This document shows, in pieces, positions 7,380 through 15,336 of a stretch of DNA of 28,874 nucleotides; the first letter of the stretch is position 1; every line of letters begins with the position of its first letter. The notes beneath the pieces were generated by a model, which was not told the origin of the DNA, did not search any database, and saw nothing but the letters and a program-made list of their open reading frames with translations. The DNA is taken from assembly GCA_965369605.1 (NCBI GenBank), contig CBDURE010000030.1:1-28874 (forward strand), read 5' to 3'. Origin of the DNA: JAGGVT01 sp965369605. Lineage in GTDB: Bacteria > JAJVIF01 > JAGGVT01. The position numbers were made by a program, and so were the translations under genes.

Positions 7380-7408
7380 GATATGAACCTCCAATATTAA
7401 TGTGGAAT

Positions 7409-7427
7409 AATACACCTTAAGTGTATT
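7409..7427. promoter_or_regulatory. Palindrome upstream of the large lipoprotein gene, possible operator
   Basis: Seven-base arms AATACAC and GTGTATT around a 5-base centre (7409-7427), 30 bases upstream of the lipoprotein start codon and overlapping the place where a -10 box (TATTAT on the minus strand) would lie. It could be a repressor site or a hairpin in the leader. Confidence 0.3.
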
Positions 7428-7609
7428 GGCCACAGGAACAACTAATTTGAAGTTTACAACATCTAACAAAAAGATACAAGAGTTTTCTAAGGAAAATATC
7501 GTAACTTATCGCTTTTTTTGAACCTGAACTTTTGAATTTATCAGATAAAATTCAGAAGAAGTGAAATTCTTTGTATAAGTCTTGCACTGTAGAGCCTTAA
7601 AATGTATAG

Positions 7610-7615
7610 TATAAT
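7610..7615 (+). promoter_or_regulatory. Consensus -10 box before the STAS/receiver gene
   Basis: TATAAT (7610-7615) is a perfect -10 hexamer 51 bases before the start codon. The only good -35 candidate, TTGCAC at 7582-7587, is 22 bases away, too far for standard spacing, so the -35 contact is unclear. Confidence 0.35.
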
Positions 7616-7665
7616 GTCAGGGAATATATAGGAAATGGCGTAACGAGAAGGTTTGAGGAGTGAAG

Positions 7666-8481
7666 ATGTTTACTCATCATGCAAAAAGAAATGGCGCTAT
7701 AATGGTAGTGTCATATCAAGGTTCGATTACAGAACGCTCTAAAATTCCCATGCCTGGATTTGACAAAGCCATGGATGGTTTGTGTTCAGCTGTGATTTTG
7801 GATTTATCTGGTGTTGAATACATCAACTCCGTTGGTGTATCCTCTTTCATGGACACGTTCAAATACATCAGGTCCCAGGGAATTAAAATCGCGTTGTGTT
7901 CACCAACACCGCATATATTAAAGGTACTTAAACTTGCCAGGACTGAATTGATGGTGCCTGTGGCTGAAAGCAGGTCCGCGGCATCGAATCTCATTTTCAC
8001 ATTCACACAGAACAGAACAACACCAAGAAGAGAGAGTATTCTTCTTGTCAAAGGCCAGGTTAACATCCATGATGGATTCCGCGATGTATTAAAGGAAACT
8101 CAGCAGGAAGCCAATTACAATATTGTTACCTCCTTGAATCCATCAAGGGCATGGAAAATACTTTGCGGCAAGAACATTCAACTTGTTATTTTGGATGTTA
8201 CAATTTCCAAAAGTGAAGGTCATAATTTTCTAAGAAAGGTACGCACGAATCGTGATCTAAAAGGAATACCGTTTATAATCGCATCGGATGAGGAACACTT
8301 CCCCGAAGCCGCTTACTATACTAAAAATGGGGCGGATGATATTCTTCGATTTCCTTTCAACCCTTATGAAACACCCATTCGAGTTCGGACGGCTCTGTCG
8401 CTGTATTACAGCTGGCAGAAGAACGTAGCGCTCGGAACGCAGAGTACTGATCAACAACACAGACAAGCAAAATGGAGATAA
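7666..8481 (+). CDS. STAS domain fused to a degenerate response-regulator receiver
   Basis: A 271-residue cytosolic signalling protein. Residues 1-115 are a STAS (anti-sigma-factor antagonist) domain: the strand AVILDLSGVEYINSVGVSSF (about 42-61) contains Ser55 at the place of the phosphorylatable Ser of SpoIIAA/RsbV proteins. Residues 125-250 look like a receiver domain with a kept phospho-acceptor candidate in VILDVTIS, but the usual acidic pair after strand 1 is absent (SILLVKGQ) and the conserved Lys before Pro-Phe is Phe (RFPFNP), so it is probably a pseudo-receiver. ATG 7666 follows GAGGAG by 5 bases, so I prefer it to GTG 7660. A natural partner is the SpoIIE/HATPase protein at 17821-19698. 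Its output target is not visible here. Confidence 0.82.
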   Translation: MFTHHAKRNGAIMVVSYQGSITERSKIPMPGFDKAMDGLCSAVILDLSGVEYINSVGVSSFMDTFKYIRSQGIKIALCSPTPHILKVLKLARTELMVPVAESRSAASNLIFTFTQNRTTPRRESILLVKGQVNIHDGFRDVLKETQQEANYNIVTSLNPSRAWKILCGKNIQLVILDVTISKSEGHNFLRKVRTNRDLKGIPFIIASDEEHFPEAAYYTKNGADDILRFPFNPYETPIRVRTALSLYYSWQKNVALGTQSTDQQHRQAKWR

Positions 8482-8539
8482 CAGTATTTCACAATTGATT
8501 TAATCTGATTTACAACTCCGGCAAACGGCTAAAACTGCC

Positions 8540-8563
8540 ATGCTTCGTTGCGCTCAGAATGAC
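8540..8563. repeat. Fragment of a dispersed intergenic repeat
   Basis: TGCTTCGTTGCGCTCAGAATGACA resembles, at its AGAATGACA end, the repeat ends near 24595 and 829 (in inverse orientation there). It lies in the 254-base gap before dnaB. Confidence 0.35.
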
Positions 8564-8669
8564 AGATAAACCAGGTTTCTGTCTTGCTTTTTTGTGGAAA
8601 TAAGTCTTTTCAACAATCCCAAAACAAGAAAGTTATTAACAATGTGAATATCTTTTGGAAAGCAATTTC

Positions 8670-8697
8670 TTGACACTTGACTAATTCTGATTAAATT
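8670..8697 (+). promoter_or_regulatory. Probable sigma-70-type promoter of dnaB
   Basis: Perfect -35 TTGACA (8670-8675), a 16-base spacer and -10 TAAATT (8692-8697, four of six consensus bases). It lies about 40 bases upstream of the dnaB start codon. Confidence 0.5.
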
Positions 8698-8735
8698 AGC
8701 ATGTAGTATTAATCCTGCAAGTGATGTGATTACGA

Positions 8736-10199
8736 ATGAATGAAAGCGTAGATAAATCAAAAGCTCCACCATTTTCTCAGCCTGCTGAGGAAGCGCTTCT
8801 TGGAGCAATCCTGCTTGAAAGTGATGTCATGGCGGATATCGTGGATATCGTTGGCTCGAATGATTTCTATCGTCCACAGAACAAGAAGATATTCGAACAC
8901 CTCACAAAAATGTGGGAGAACCGTGAACCAATAGATATAATCACTCTTCAGGAAAGCCTTAAAGAGAAAAAGTCGTTAAGCAAAGTAGGCGGCGCTGTTT
9001 ATCTGGACCAGCTATTCGATAACGTTCCCTCAAGCCAGAACGCGAAACGATACGCTGGTATCGTTCACAAGATGGCGCTTAGGCGCGAGATTGCCAACCT
9101 TGGGCAAAATCTGATAGACCTTGCGGTGGATTCACCTGAGACATCAGAGAAAATCATGGATGTTGTCGGGCAGAAGTTTTTCAGCCTTACGCAGCTGGAA
9201 AGCGTAAAAGACAATGTCAAGATGAAGGACATGATTGTTGAACTCCAGGAAAACATCGAAAGGTTGATGAAGGAGAAAGGCTTTTCAGGTTTGGAGTGCG
9301 GATTCGGAAAGCTTGACAACATGCTGGGCGGTTTTCAAAAATCGGATTTTATTATTCTCGCAGCGCGGCCGTCAGTTGGTAAAACAGCGATGGCTTTGAA
9401 TGTCCTTGAGACTGTAACGCGAAACGGTGGCCATGTTCTTTTCTTCTCGCTTGAGATGTCTGCCCAACAGCTTGCCATGAGATTGCTTACATCAATCAGC
9501 GGAGTAAACTCACAGAGAATACGTCGAGGCAATATATCCCAGAGTACTATGGATGACAATATCATGCCGGCTTTGGCGATAATGGACGGCATGAATATCA
9601 CTTTCAATGAAAATGCGACTATCTCACCTCTTGGAATCAGGTCTGAGGCGAGAAAGTGCATGTTGAAAAGTGAAAAGAAGATCGACCTTGTGATCATAGA
9701 TTACATTCAGCTTATTTCATCTCAATCTGCAAGACGCCAGGACAATCGTGTTCAGGAAGTAAGTGACATATCCAGAGCTTTGAAATCGCTTGGGCGTGAG
9801 CTTAATGTTCCGATATTGGCGTTGAGCCAGTTAAGCAGAGCATCGGAAAAGGAAAACCGCGCGCCTGTACTGAGCGATTTGAGAGAATCCGGCGCGCTTG
9901 AGCAGGATGCTGATGTTGTTATGTTCCTTCACCGCGTAACACCGAAAGCAAAAAAGAAAAAACCGGGTGAGGTGCAGGATATCAAGGACGAAGAGCCGAA
10001 AATCCTCGATATGAAACTGATTCTCGCCAAGCACAGGAACGGGCCTACCGGAGTCATTAACATGAAATTTGAAAAAAGGCGAACAATATTTAAAGAGGAA
10101 ACTCAGGAACAAGAGGATGTTTTTGTGGATGACGTTCCCGGTATGGACAGCGATATTGGTGATCCCGACACTGACCAAATTGATGAATATGAGTTTTAA
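8736..10199 (+). CDS. dnaB: Replicative DNA helicase DnaB
   Basis: Hexameric 5'-3' helicase that unwinds the chromosome at the replication fork and interacts with primase. Full length at 487 residues. The N-terminal domain (about 10-115) opens with the typical PFSQPAEEALLGAILL; the RecA-like C-terminal domain (about 185-455) has Walker A ARPSVGKTAMA (210-220), the FFSLEMS box, Walker B LVIIDYIQLI (318-327), the LSQLSR motif and DLRESGALEQDAD (381-393). The last 40 residues are an acidic tail, and a Lys-rich loop (404-410) precedes it. No intein interrupts Walker A, a common insertion site. Start ATG 8736 has no clear RBS. It heads a plus-strand run with purD, rfaE2 and a YqgF-like gene, but repeats between them argue against one tight operon. 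Confidence 0.97.
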   Translation: MNESVDKSKAPPFSQPAEEALLGAILLESDVMADIVDIVGSNDFYRPQNKKIFEHLTKMWENREPIDIITLQESLKEKKSLSKVGGAVYLDQLFDNVPSSQNAKRYAGIVHKMALRREIANLGQNLIDLAVDSPETSEKIMDVVGQKFFSLTQLESVKDNVKMKDMIVELQENIERLMKEKGFSGLECGFGKLDNMLGGFQKSDFIILAARPSVGKTAMALNVLETVTRNGGHVLFFSLEMSAQQLAMRLLTSISGVNSQRIRRGNISQSTMDDNIMPALAIMDGMNITFNENATISPLGIRSEARKCMLKSEKKIDLVIIDYIQLISSQSARRQDNRVQEVSDISRALKSLGRELNVPILALSQLSRASEKENRAPVLSDLRESGALEQDADVVMFLHRVTPKAKKKKPGEVQDIKDEEPKILDMKLILAKHRNGPTGVINMKFEKRRTIFKEETQEQEDVFVDDVPGMDSDIGDPDTDQIDEYEF

Positions 10200-10208
10200 T
10201 TCGAGGAT

Positions 10209-10261
10209 ACCTCACCCCCTGGCCCCCTCTCCTGATGAAGGAGAGTGGCCGGGGGTGAGGT
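10209..10261. repeat. Palindromic intergenic repeat between dnaB and purD
   Basis: Outer arms CCTCACCCCC (10210-10219) and GGGGGTGAGG (10251-10260) with inner arms CTCTCCT (10227-10233) and AGGAGAG (10239-10245) make a long nested hairpin. This is a common dispersed repeat type. There is no T run of note, so I do not call it a terminator. Confidence 0.8.
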
Positions 10262-10348
10262 TCTTTATTTATCTTTCGTTCAAACTTAACCGGACAGTAG
10301 TGATTTGAAAATGAAATATTTCAAAATCCAAAATAAGAGGCATGGAAA

Positions 10349-11620
10349 ATGAGAATTCTGGTTATAGGTTCAGGCGGACGTGAACACACTATCGGATGGG
10401 CACTGCATAATGACCCTGCGGTAAGCAAAGTGTTTTTCGGGCCCGGCAACGGGGGCACGTCATTAATCGGCAGCAACCTTCCGAATGTTAGTCCAATGGA
10501 TTTCAATTCAATAACCGATGCGGTTGAATCCAATGAGATTGGCATGGTTATTTGTGGCCCTGAGGACCCACTCGCGGCTGGCATCTATGATTACCTGATG
10601 GAGAAGGGTATCGCCTCAATTGGGCCATCACAAAAAGGCGCGCAGCTTGAGGGATCGAAAATATTCGCTAAAGAGTTTTTGTTCAACATGAAAATACCAA
10701 CCGCCGATTACAGGGAATTTTCCGACCCACAGGCGGCTTACGATTTCATCAACGATTTAAACTGGGAACCTGTAATCAAATGCGATGGCCTTGCAGCGGG
10801 AAAGGGTGTTTTGCTTCCTGAATCGAAAGATGACGCGAGGCAGGTTGTTAAAGAGATTCTGGTCGATGGCAAATTCAAAGGTGCTGGCAGGAAAATCATT
10901 ATCGAAAAGCGAATCTCCGGTTTTGAAACAACGCTTCTGAGTTTTGTGGATGGCGAAACAATACTCCCGATGCTTTTCAGCCAGGACTACAAACGCGCTC
11001 ATGACAATAATGAGGGGCTAAACACAGGCGGAATGGGCTGCCTGTGCCGGAGTCCGCGAATTGATAATGAGTTGAGGGAGCAGATAATAAAGGAAATAGT
11101 CGAGCCGACATCAAAAGGCTTGAAGGAATATTCGATACCGTATAAAGGCATATTATATTTTGGGCTGATGATTACCGATGAAGGGCCGCAAGTGCTCGAA
11201 TTCAATGTCAGAATGGGTGATCCGGAAACGCAGGTTATTCTGCCTCTGTTGAAAACCGGAATGTCTGTCCCTTTCAAGGCGATTCAGGATGGCAAACTGA
11301 ATGAAACCAAACTGGAGTGGCATGATGGCACAGCTGTTGGCGTGGTGCTGGCATCGGATGGCTATCCCGGTTCATATGAAAAGGGCGTGGAAATCGATAT
11401 GCTCAAACGCTGGGATGAATCCGAGGAAAATTTCATTGTGTTTCACGCCGGCACGAAACGCGAAGGCGAGCATTTGGTAACATCCGGTGGTCGTGTTGTC
11501 TGTATGACCGCGCTGGGTGAGAATTTAAGAGAATGCCGTGATATGATTTACTCGCGAATTAATGAAATGAATCTGGACGGCTTGTTCTATAGAAGCGATA
11601 TTGCTGCGGAGTATGTTTAG
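10349..11620 (+). CDS. purD: Phosphoribosylamine-glycine ligase (GAR synthetase)
   Basis: Joins glycine to 5-phosphoribosylamine using ATP, step 2 of de novo purine synthesis. It is 423 residues, the normal length. Landmarks in order: GSGGREH (7-13) at the N-terminal Rossmann-like domain, CGPEDPLAAG (69-78), the ATP-grasp region with KCDGLAAGKGV (144-154), GGMGCLCRSP, and LEFNVRMGDPETQ, where most PurD proteins read NxRFGDPE; the Met for Phe is mild. The C-terminal domain contains the TSGGRV stretch. ATG 10349 has a purine-rich AAGAGG 9-14 bases upstream. No other purine gene is nearby, so the gene stands alone. Confidence 0.97.
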   Translation: MRILVIGSGGREHTIGWALHNDPAVSKVFFGPGNGGTSLIGSNLPNVSPMDFNSITDAVESNEIGMVICGPEDPLAAGIYDYLMEKGIASIGPSQKGAQLEGSKIFAKEFLFNMKIPTADYREFSDPQAAYDFINDLNWEPVIKCDGLAAGKGVLLPESKDDARQVVKEILVDGKFKGAGRKIIIEKRISGFETTLLSFVDGETILPMLFSQDYKRAHDNNEGLNTGGMGCLCRSPRIDNELREQIIKEIVEPTSKGLKEYSIPYKGILYFGLMITDEGPQVLEFNVRMGDPETQVILPLLKTGMSVPFKAIQDGKLNETKLEWHDGTAVGVVLASDGYPGSYEKGVEIDMLKRWDESEENFIVFHAGTKREGEHLVTSGGRVVCMTALGENLRECRDMIYSRINEMNLDGLFYRSDIAAEYV

Positions 11621-11626
11621 CATAAT

Positions 11627-11800
11627 GCCCCCACCCCAGCCCTCCCCGCGAGCGGGGAGGGAGAAAATAGTGTCAATTGTTTGTGTTTGTATAGAATAGG
11701 CATATGGTTTACATAAAAACATCTCCCCCCGCTCGCGTGGGATTAAGGGGGGGAAAGCAAAAACATCTCCCCCTGCTCGCGGGGGATTAAGGGGGGGAGA
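11627..11800. repeat. Cluster of GC-rich palindromic repeats between purD and rfaE2
   Basis: CTCCCCGCGAGCGGGGAG (about 11640-11660) is a near-perfect hairpin. Two related units follow, each with CATCTCCCC, then GCTCGCG, then GGGATTAAGGGGGGG (about 11730-11754 and 11765-11799), the second only a dozen bases before the start of the next gene. They could form strong RNA structure near that gene's RBS. Confidence 0.75.
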
Positions 11801-11810
11801 GAAGTAACTT

Positions 11811-12281
11811 ATGGCCAACACACAAAAAATACTAGACGAAATCCAACACCGTAAATCAAACGGCGAGGTCTGCGTATTCACCAACGGTTGTTTCGATATT
11901 CTTCACGCGGGGCATATTCAAATCCTGAAAAAAGCTCGTGAGATGGGCGATTTCCTTGTATTGGGGCTGAACTCGGATGAATCGGTTACACGATTGAAAG
12001 GTGAGGGCCGTCCGGTGAACGACGAGAAATCGCGTGAATGCGTTCTCGCTGCAATCAGGCATGTCGATTATGTCCTGGTTTTCGATGACGATACGCCGTT
12101 GGAACTGATTCGCAGGTTGCAGCCTGACATACTTGTAAAGGGAGGAGATTATAAGCCGGAGGAAGTTGTCGGAGGGGGCATTGTGGAATCATCCGGAGGG
12201 CGTGTGGAGATTGTGCCTCTTTTGGAGGGCTTTTCAACAAGCGATGTAATTCAGCAAATATCTGAGGACGATGCCGGATAG
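11811..12281 (+). CDS. rfaE2: D-glycero-beta-D-manno-heptose 1-phosphate adenylyltransferase
   Basis: Transfers AMP from ATP to heptose 1-phosphate, giving ADP-heptose for the LPS inner core. The protein has 156 residues and corresponds to the stand-alone C-terminal (cytidylyltransferase-fold) half of HldE; the N-terminal kinase half is absent. Motifs: FTNGCFDILHAGHI (23-36) with the nucleotide-binding HAGH, LNSDESV, RPVND, LVKGGDY (108-114) and GFSTSD (140-145), equivalent to the usual STT box. The RBS region (GGGGAGAGAAG) is the end of a palindromic repeat. The stop codon abuts the next ATG with no gap, which implies translational coupling with the YqgF-like gene. It implies an LPS-like molecule with heptose. 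Confidence 0.93.
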   Translation: MANTQKILDEIQHRKSNGEVCVFTNGCFDILHAGHIQILKKAREMGDFLVLGLNSDESVTRLKGEGRPVNDEKSRECVLAAIRHVDYVLVFDDDTPLELIRRLQPDILVKGGDYKPEEVVGGGIVESSGGRVEIVPLLEGFSTSDVIQQISEDDAG

Positions 12282-12728
12282 ATGAGCCGAAAGTTGGATA
12301 TTATTTTTTCAATCGACCCGGGAACAAGCAAAGTCGGATTAGCTGTCGTTGATTCGTCAGGTAAGGTTATTCATAAGGAGATTATAAAAAATATTCAATT
12401 TCTTGAAGAAACATTTATGAGCTTAATTTCTTCACATAATCCTAACGTAATTATCCTTGGGAATGGCACAGGGAGCAAAAAAATTGGGGAATTTCTTGAG
12501 TCAAAATTCAGTGAGATAATCCCCATTGAACTGGTTGATGAAAGGAAATCAACTGAGGAGGCAAGAAAGGAGTACTATCTTCGCCATTCTCCGATAAGGC
12601 GATTTTTACTGGCTGTTGCTCACATACTGGGCGTACCTGCTCCTGATTTTGATGATGCTGCTGCTGTAATTCTGGCAAAACGATATCTTAAGGCTAAATC
12701 AGGGCAAATTGGCGATCAGGCAGATTGA
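12282..12728 (+). CDS. YqgF/RuvC-type RNase H-fold nuclease-like protein
   Basis: A 148-residue protein of the YqgF/RuvX-RuvC superfamily (RNase H fold). Strand 1 carries Asp12 in FSIDPGTSKVGLAVVD, the second block is VIILGNGTGS (56-65), then ELVDERKSTEEA (83-94) and PDFDDAAAVILA (121-132), so the acidic residues needed for two-metal nuclease activity (Asp12, Asp/Glu86-87, Asp124-125) all look present. The sequence differs from canonical RuvX, which normally reads GxDxGxxRIG and STxxA; the canonical housekeeping copy may be elsewhere. Possible roles are pre-16S rRNA processing or branched-DNA cleavage; I cannot choose. It starts at the base after the rfaE2 stop codon, with no RBS of its own other than sequence inside rfaE2. 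Confidence 0.78.
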   Translation: MSRKLDIIFSIDPGTSKVGLAVVDSSGKVIHKEIIKNIQFLEETFMSLISSHNPNVIILGNGTGSKKIGEFLESKFSEIIPIELVDERKSTEEARKEYYLRHSPIRRFLLAVAHILGVPAPDFDDAAAVILAKRYLKAKSGQIGDQAD

Positions 12729-13134
12729 ATTAATAAATAGTGAAAAAAAGTTGCCAATATGGTAAAATTCCTGCTTAAAATTGGGGATTAAGTTGTATTT
12801 AATTTAGTTAATATTTTTGGGCAAATCATGACGATAAACGGGGATTTTTGACGATAATATATGTATTCACAGGCACGGACACATTCGGGTCGGATTAAAC
12901 CCGGTGTGGTGGTTATGTGTCTGATTAAGTTGTTATGGACTCTCCTCGCGGGGCGGAAAGAAAGGAGGTGAAAACGATTATTAATCCGTGAGTCCTGTTA
13001 AGGAGAAATGCCATAAATTTTATCAGTAGTTCGATTGAGGGAGTTATTCATAAGGCAACTTGGATTCTTATGAACCAGCCTCCTGAAAATCGAACCGAGT
13101 TTAATTCTGTAAGTTACTCCAAGGAGGCACACTA
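12729..13134 (+). promoter_or_regulatory. Long structured leader of the SLH porin gene
   Basis: A 406-base gap with no protein gene. Seen in order: a hairpin CACATTCGGGT / ACCCGGTGTG (12880-12908); an orphan perfect Shine-Dalgarno AAAGGAGGTGA (12961-12971) with no suitable ORF after it; a two-codon ORF ATG CCA TAA behind AAGGAG (13000-13014); a large hairpin with outer arms GTTCGATT / AATCGAAC (13029-13036, 13088-13095), GGAG / CTCC (13040-13043, 13080-13083) and inner arms TTCATAAG / CTTATGAA (13047-13054, 13067-13074); then the real RBS AGGAGGC (13122-13128). GCCTCCT (13078-13084) in the hairpin is fully complementary to that RBS, so hairpin and RBS-blocking forms exclude each other. A regulatory leader is inferred; the ligand or signal is unknown. 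I could not fix a promoter. Confidence 0.5.
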
Positions 13135-14841
13135 ATGAAGAAAGGTTTTATTTTCTTCGCTGCTTTCCTGCTCGTTGGCGTTTTTTGCGTCCCGGCATTT
13201 GCGGGTCCTTTCACAGACGTGCCAACTGACCATTGGGCATACGAAGCGATTGACAAGCTTCAGTCAGAGGGTTTTGTCGAGGGTTACCCCGACGGAACTT
13301 TCAAAGGTAGCCAGTCATTCACACGCTACGAAATGGCAATGGTAATTGCACGCATGTGGGATCGCCTTGAGTCAATGATATCTTCACCATCTCCCATGAG
13401 GGGTGATTTCTGCACAGAAGCAGACCTTGAGGAATACAAAGACCTCATTGACAACCTTATGAGTGAGTTTGAAGGTGAAATTGCTCGAATCAAAGGTGAT
13501 CTTAACAAGGCTCACAGCCGTCTGGATGATGTCGAGAAACGTCTTGGCGCACTTGAGCGAATTCGCAGAAGCATCGAATGGTCCGGTCTCATGCGAGTCC
13601 GAATCGAATCAGTCATCACGGACAACACCAATGTATTTGGTGGTGGCACGTGGGGCGGATACTACGATGGTTTCTGGGATGACCTTGAAGGCCAGATTAA
13701 CGAGCGATGCCCATCCGACCGTGCGGGTTTAATTACACCGCTCATCGGCGGATTCGGTACTACCCCGGGTCAGGGGACAAGTGATCCAGAGCTCGAGCAG
13801 CTTATTTTCCTCGCGCTCAATGCACAACCATCCGACTACCTGGATGTTTATGTAAGTTTCCTGCAGATCGCCAGCTATCTTGATTCACCCGTTGGCGATC
13901 TATTTCCCTCCAACCAGGCTCTCGTAATTGATGAAGCCTGGATGAACGCGGACCTTATGAATCTTCTCGGCTGGGAAGCCGATGAGGTTTTCAACCGATT
14001 CAATTTGCTCTTCGGACGCATTTATGGTCGAGTTGGAGAGTATGGTCTGATGTTCGACAACGGCTTTGAAAGCCGTCCGGGATTCTTCTTTGATCTCGGT
14101 GGCGACCGTCTCGATATCCAGCTTCTGCTTGCACAGAATTCACGAATCGGTGAGGCCGAGGGCCTCGGCGTATTCCGCGCCGCATACGGATTCGGTGATT
14201 CACGCAGCATGAGGCTTGAGCGAGACTATTTCGCCAAGGTAGGTCTTAACGTACTCGCCAGCGGTGTTGGCGACGAGGATGGTTACGGTATCGATCTCAA
14301 CACAGAGCTCCTTGCCTATGACTGGTTCTCACTGCTCAGATTTGAGTACCTCTTCCTTAATCAGGACCAACTCGGTCTTAATATTGAGGATTGGTATGGC
14401 GATGACTACTCCAACAGCTTCATCGTTGGCGTGGACATCTTCAATGACGGCAATTTGAAGGCAAATGTTGCCTATGCAGATATCGGTCTTGCGCCAGGCT
14501 TCTCAAGCGTTGACAACAATCCTTTCGAGGAATTCGACGCAATGTGGACTGGAATCGGAACCAATATGGGCTATGGATATGAATCAGGAATCAACATGTT
14601 CCCGGTTAACTTCCAGGGTATTGGATTCGATGTCGAGTACACATGGTTTGAGAAACTGTATTCTCACCTGGCTATTTATGACGGACAAACTCAGGCAGAG
14701 GATGACCTTCCGGTCGTCATTCGCTTGAACCTCCGTTATCCTCTCTCTGAGAGTTCCGATATTGCTCTTGAGTACATCCACGCTGGTATCGACTACGACA
14801 CCATCGCGAAACTCAGGGGCGAATTCCTGGTCAGGTTCTAA
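13135..14841 (+). CDS. SLH-domain outer-membrane porin
   Basis: A 568-residue outer-membrane protein. Residues 1-23 are a Sec signal peptide ending AFA. Residues 25-80 form one S-layer-homology domain (FTDVPTDHWAYEAIDKL, then GYPDGTFKGSQSFTRYEMA), which in such porins binds periplasmic peptidoglycan-linked polymer. Residues 95-145 are a heptad-rich coiled coil spanning the periplasm (LNKAHSRLDDVEKRLGALER). The remainder is a porin-like beta barrel with alternating strands and ends in Phe, as needed by the BAM complex. The plan matches OmpM/SlpA/cyanobacterial SLH porins, which tether the outer membrane to the wall. RBS AAGGAGG is strong, and the terminator at 14937-14972 closes the unit, so it is probably an abundant single-gene transcript. 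Confidence 0.92.
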   Translation: MKKGFIFFAAFLLVGVFCVPAFAGPFTDVPTDHWAYEAIDKLQSEGFVEGYPDGTFKGSQSFTRYEMAMVIARMWDRLESMISSPSPMRGDFCTEADLEEYKDLIDNLMSEFEGEIARIKGDLNKAHSRLDDVEKRLGALERIRRSIEWSGLMRVRIESVITDNTNVFGGGTWGGYYDGFWDDLEGQINERCPSDRAGLITPLIGGFGTTPGQGTSDPELEQLIFLALNAQPSDYLDVYVSFLQIASYLDSPVGDLFPSNQALVIDEAWMNADLMNLLGWEADEVFNRFNLLFGRIYGRVGEYGLMFDNGFESRPGFFFDLGGDRLDIQLLLAQNSRIGEAEGLGVFRAAYGFGDSRSMRLERDYFAKVGLNVLASGVGDEDGYGIDLNTELLAYDWFSLLRFEYLFLNQDQLGLNIEDWYGDDYSNSFIVGVDIFNDGNLKANVAYADIGLAPGFSSVDNNPFEEFDAMWTGIGTNMGYGYESGINMFPVNFQGIGFDVEYTWFEKLYSHLAIYDGQTQAEDDLPVVIRLNLRYPLSESSDIALEYIHAGIDYDTIAKLRGEFLVRF

Positions 14842-14936
14842 ACGACCCGACCGGTTTTTTCCATCCGTTCGCGGATGGGCACTGTCGAAAGACAGACTGG
14901 ACTTATAGCCTTAGGAAGTATTTTAACTCTGCCAAT

Positions 14937-14972
14937 AATCCCTCCGGGAGCAATCTCGGGGGGATTTTCTTT
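14937..14972 (+). terminator. Rho-independent terminator after the SLH porin
   Basis: Arms AATCCC (14937-14942) and GGGATT (14961-14966), extended inside by GAG/CTC pairing around a CAAT loop, then a T-rich tail TTTTCTTTTTATT. It lies about 95 bases after the stop codon. Confidence 0.85.
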
Positions 14973-14992
14973 TTATTAGTCATGACGCAATT

Positions 14993-15182
14993 GTAACCCG
15001 GCGTCCCCTCACCGGCGTATAATCGAATCTCTGAAATGTGTAACCCGGTGTCCCCTCACCGGGGTAATGGTTTATCATACCTATCATGGTAAAATATTAT
15101 CGAGGTAAACCATATTCACCTAATGTGCTTTTCTTGCTTTCACTTAGTTGCGCAGTAACCCGGCGAGGGGACGCCGGGTTAC
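14993..15182. repeat. Three CCGGGTTAC-type palindromic repeats in a gene-free gap
   Basis: Units at 14993-15015 and 15040-15064 (GTAACCCGG.GTCCCCTCACCGG) share one orientation; 15155-15182 is a complete palindrome with GTAACCCGGCG and CGCCGGGTTAC arms. The 14842-15333 gap otherwise holds the porin terminator and a hairpin with arms GGGGACA..CATTTA and TAAATGTCCCC at 15238-15282. No gene is seen. Confidence 0.75.
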
Positions 15183-15237
15183 AAAACAACAACGGGCTAC
15201 TTGCTTGTGCTATAAACTATGATTAACCTTGGAAAAA

Positions 15238-15282
15238 GGGGACAAGTACATTTAATTGCATACCAAAATGGTAAATGTCCCC
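15238..15282. repeat. Hairpin repeat of the GGGGACA..CATTTA type
   Basis: GGGGACA (15238-15244) and CATTTA (15249-15254) pair with TAAATGTCCCC (15272-15282), leaving a small bulge. It looks like a dispersed intergenic repeat, in keeping with the two GTGTCYGTCC repeats at 2162 and 3077. Confidence 0.5.
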
Positions 15283-15336
15283 ATTTTCTAACTATTCAGA
15301 TTTTACCCCCCTTATCTGCTAAAATTACTCGCTGTG

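Noticed and set aside
10209..10261. Rho-independent terminator for dnaB
   Set aside because: Strong stem but no T tract, and sequence matches a dispersed repeat type.
12729..13134. Known riboswitch class in the porin leader
   Set aside because: I could not match the conserved core of any class I know; only the pairing pattern supports regulation.
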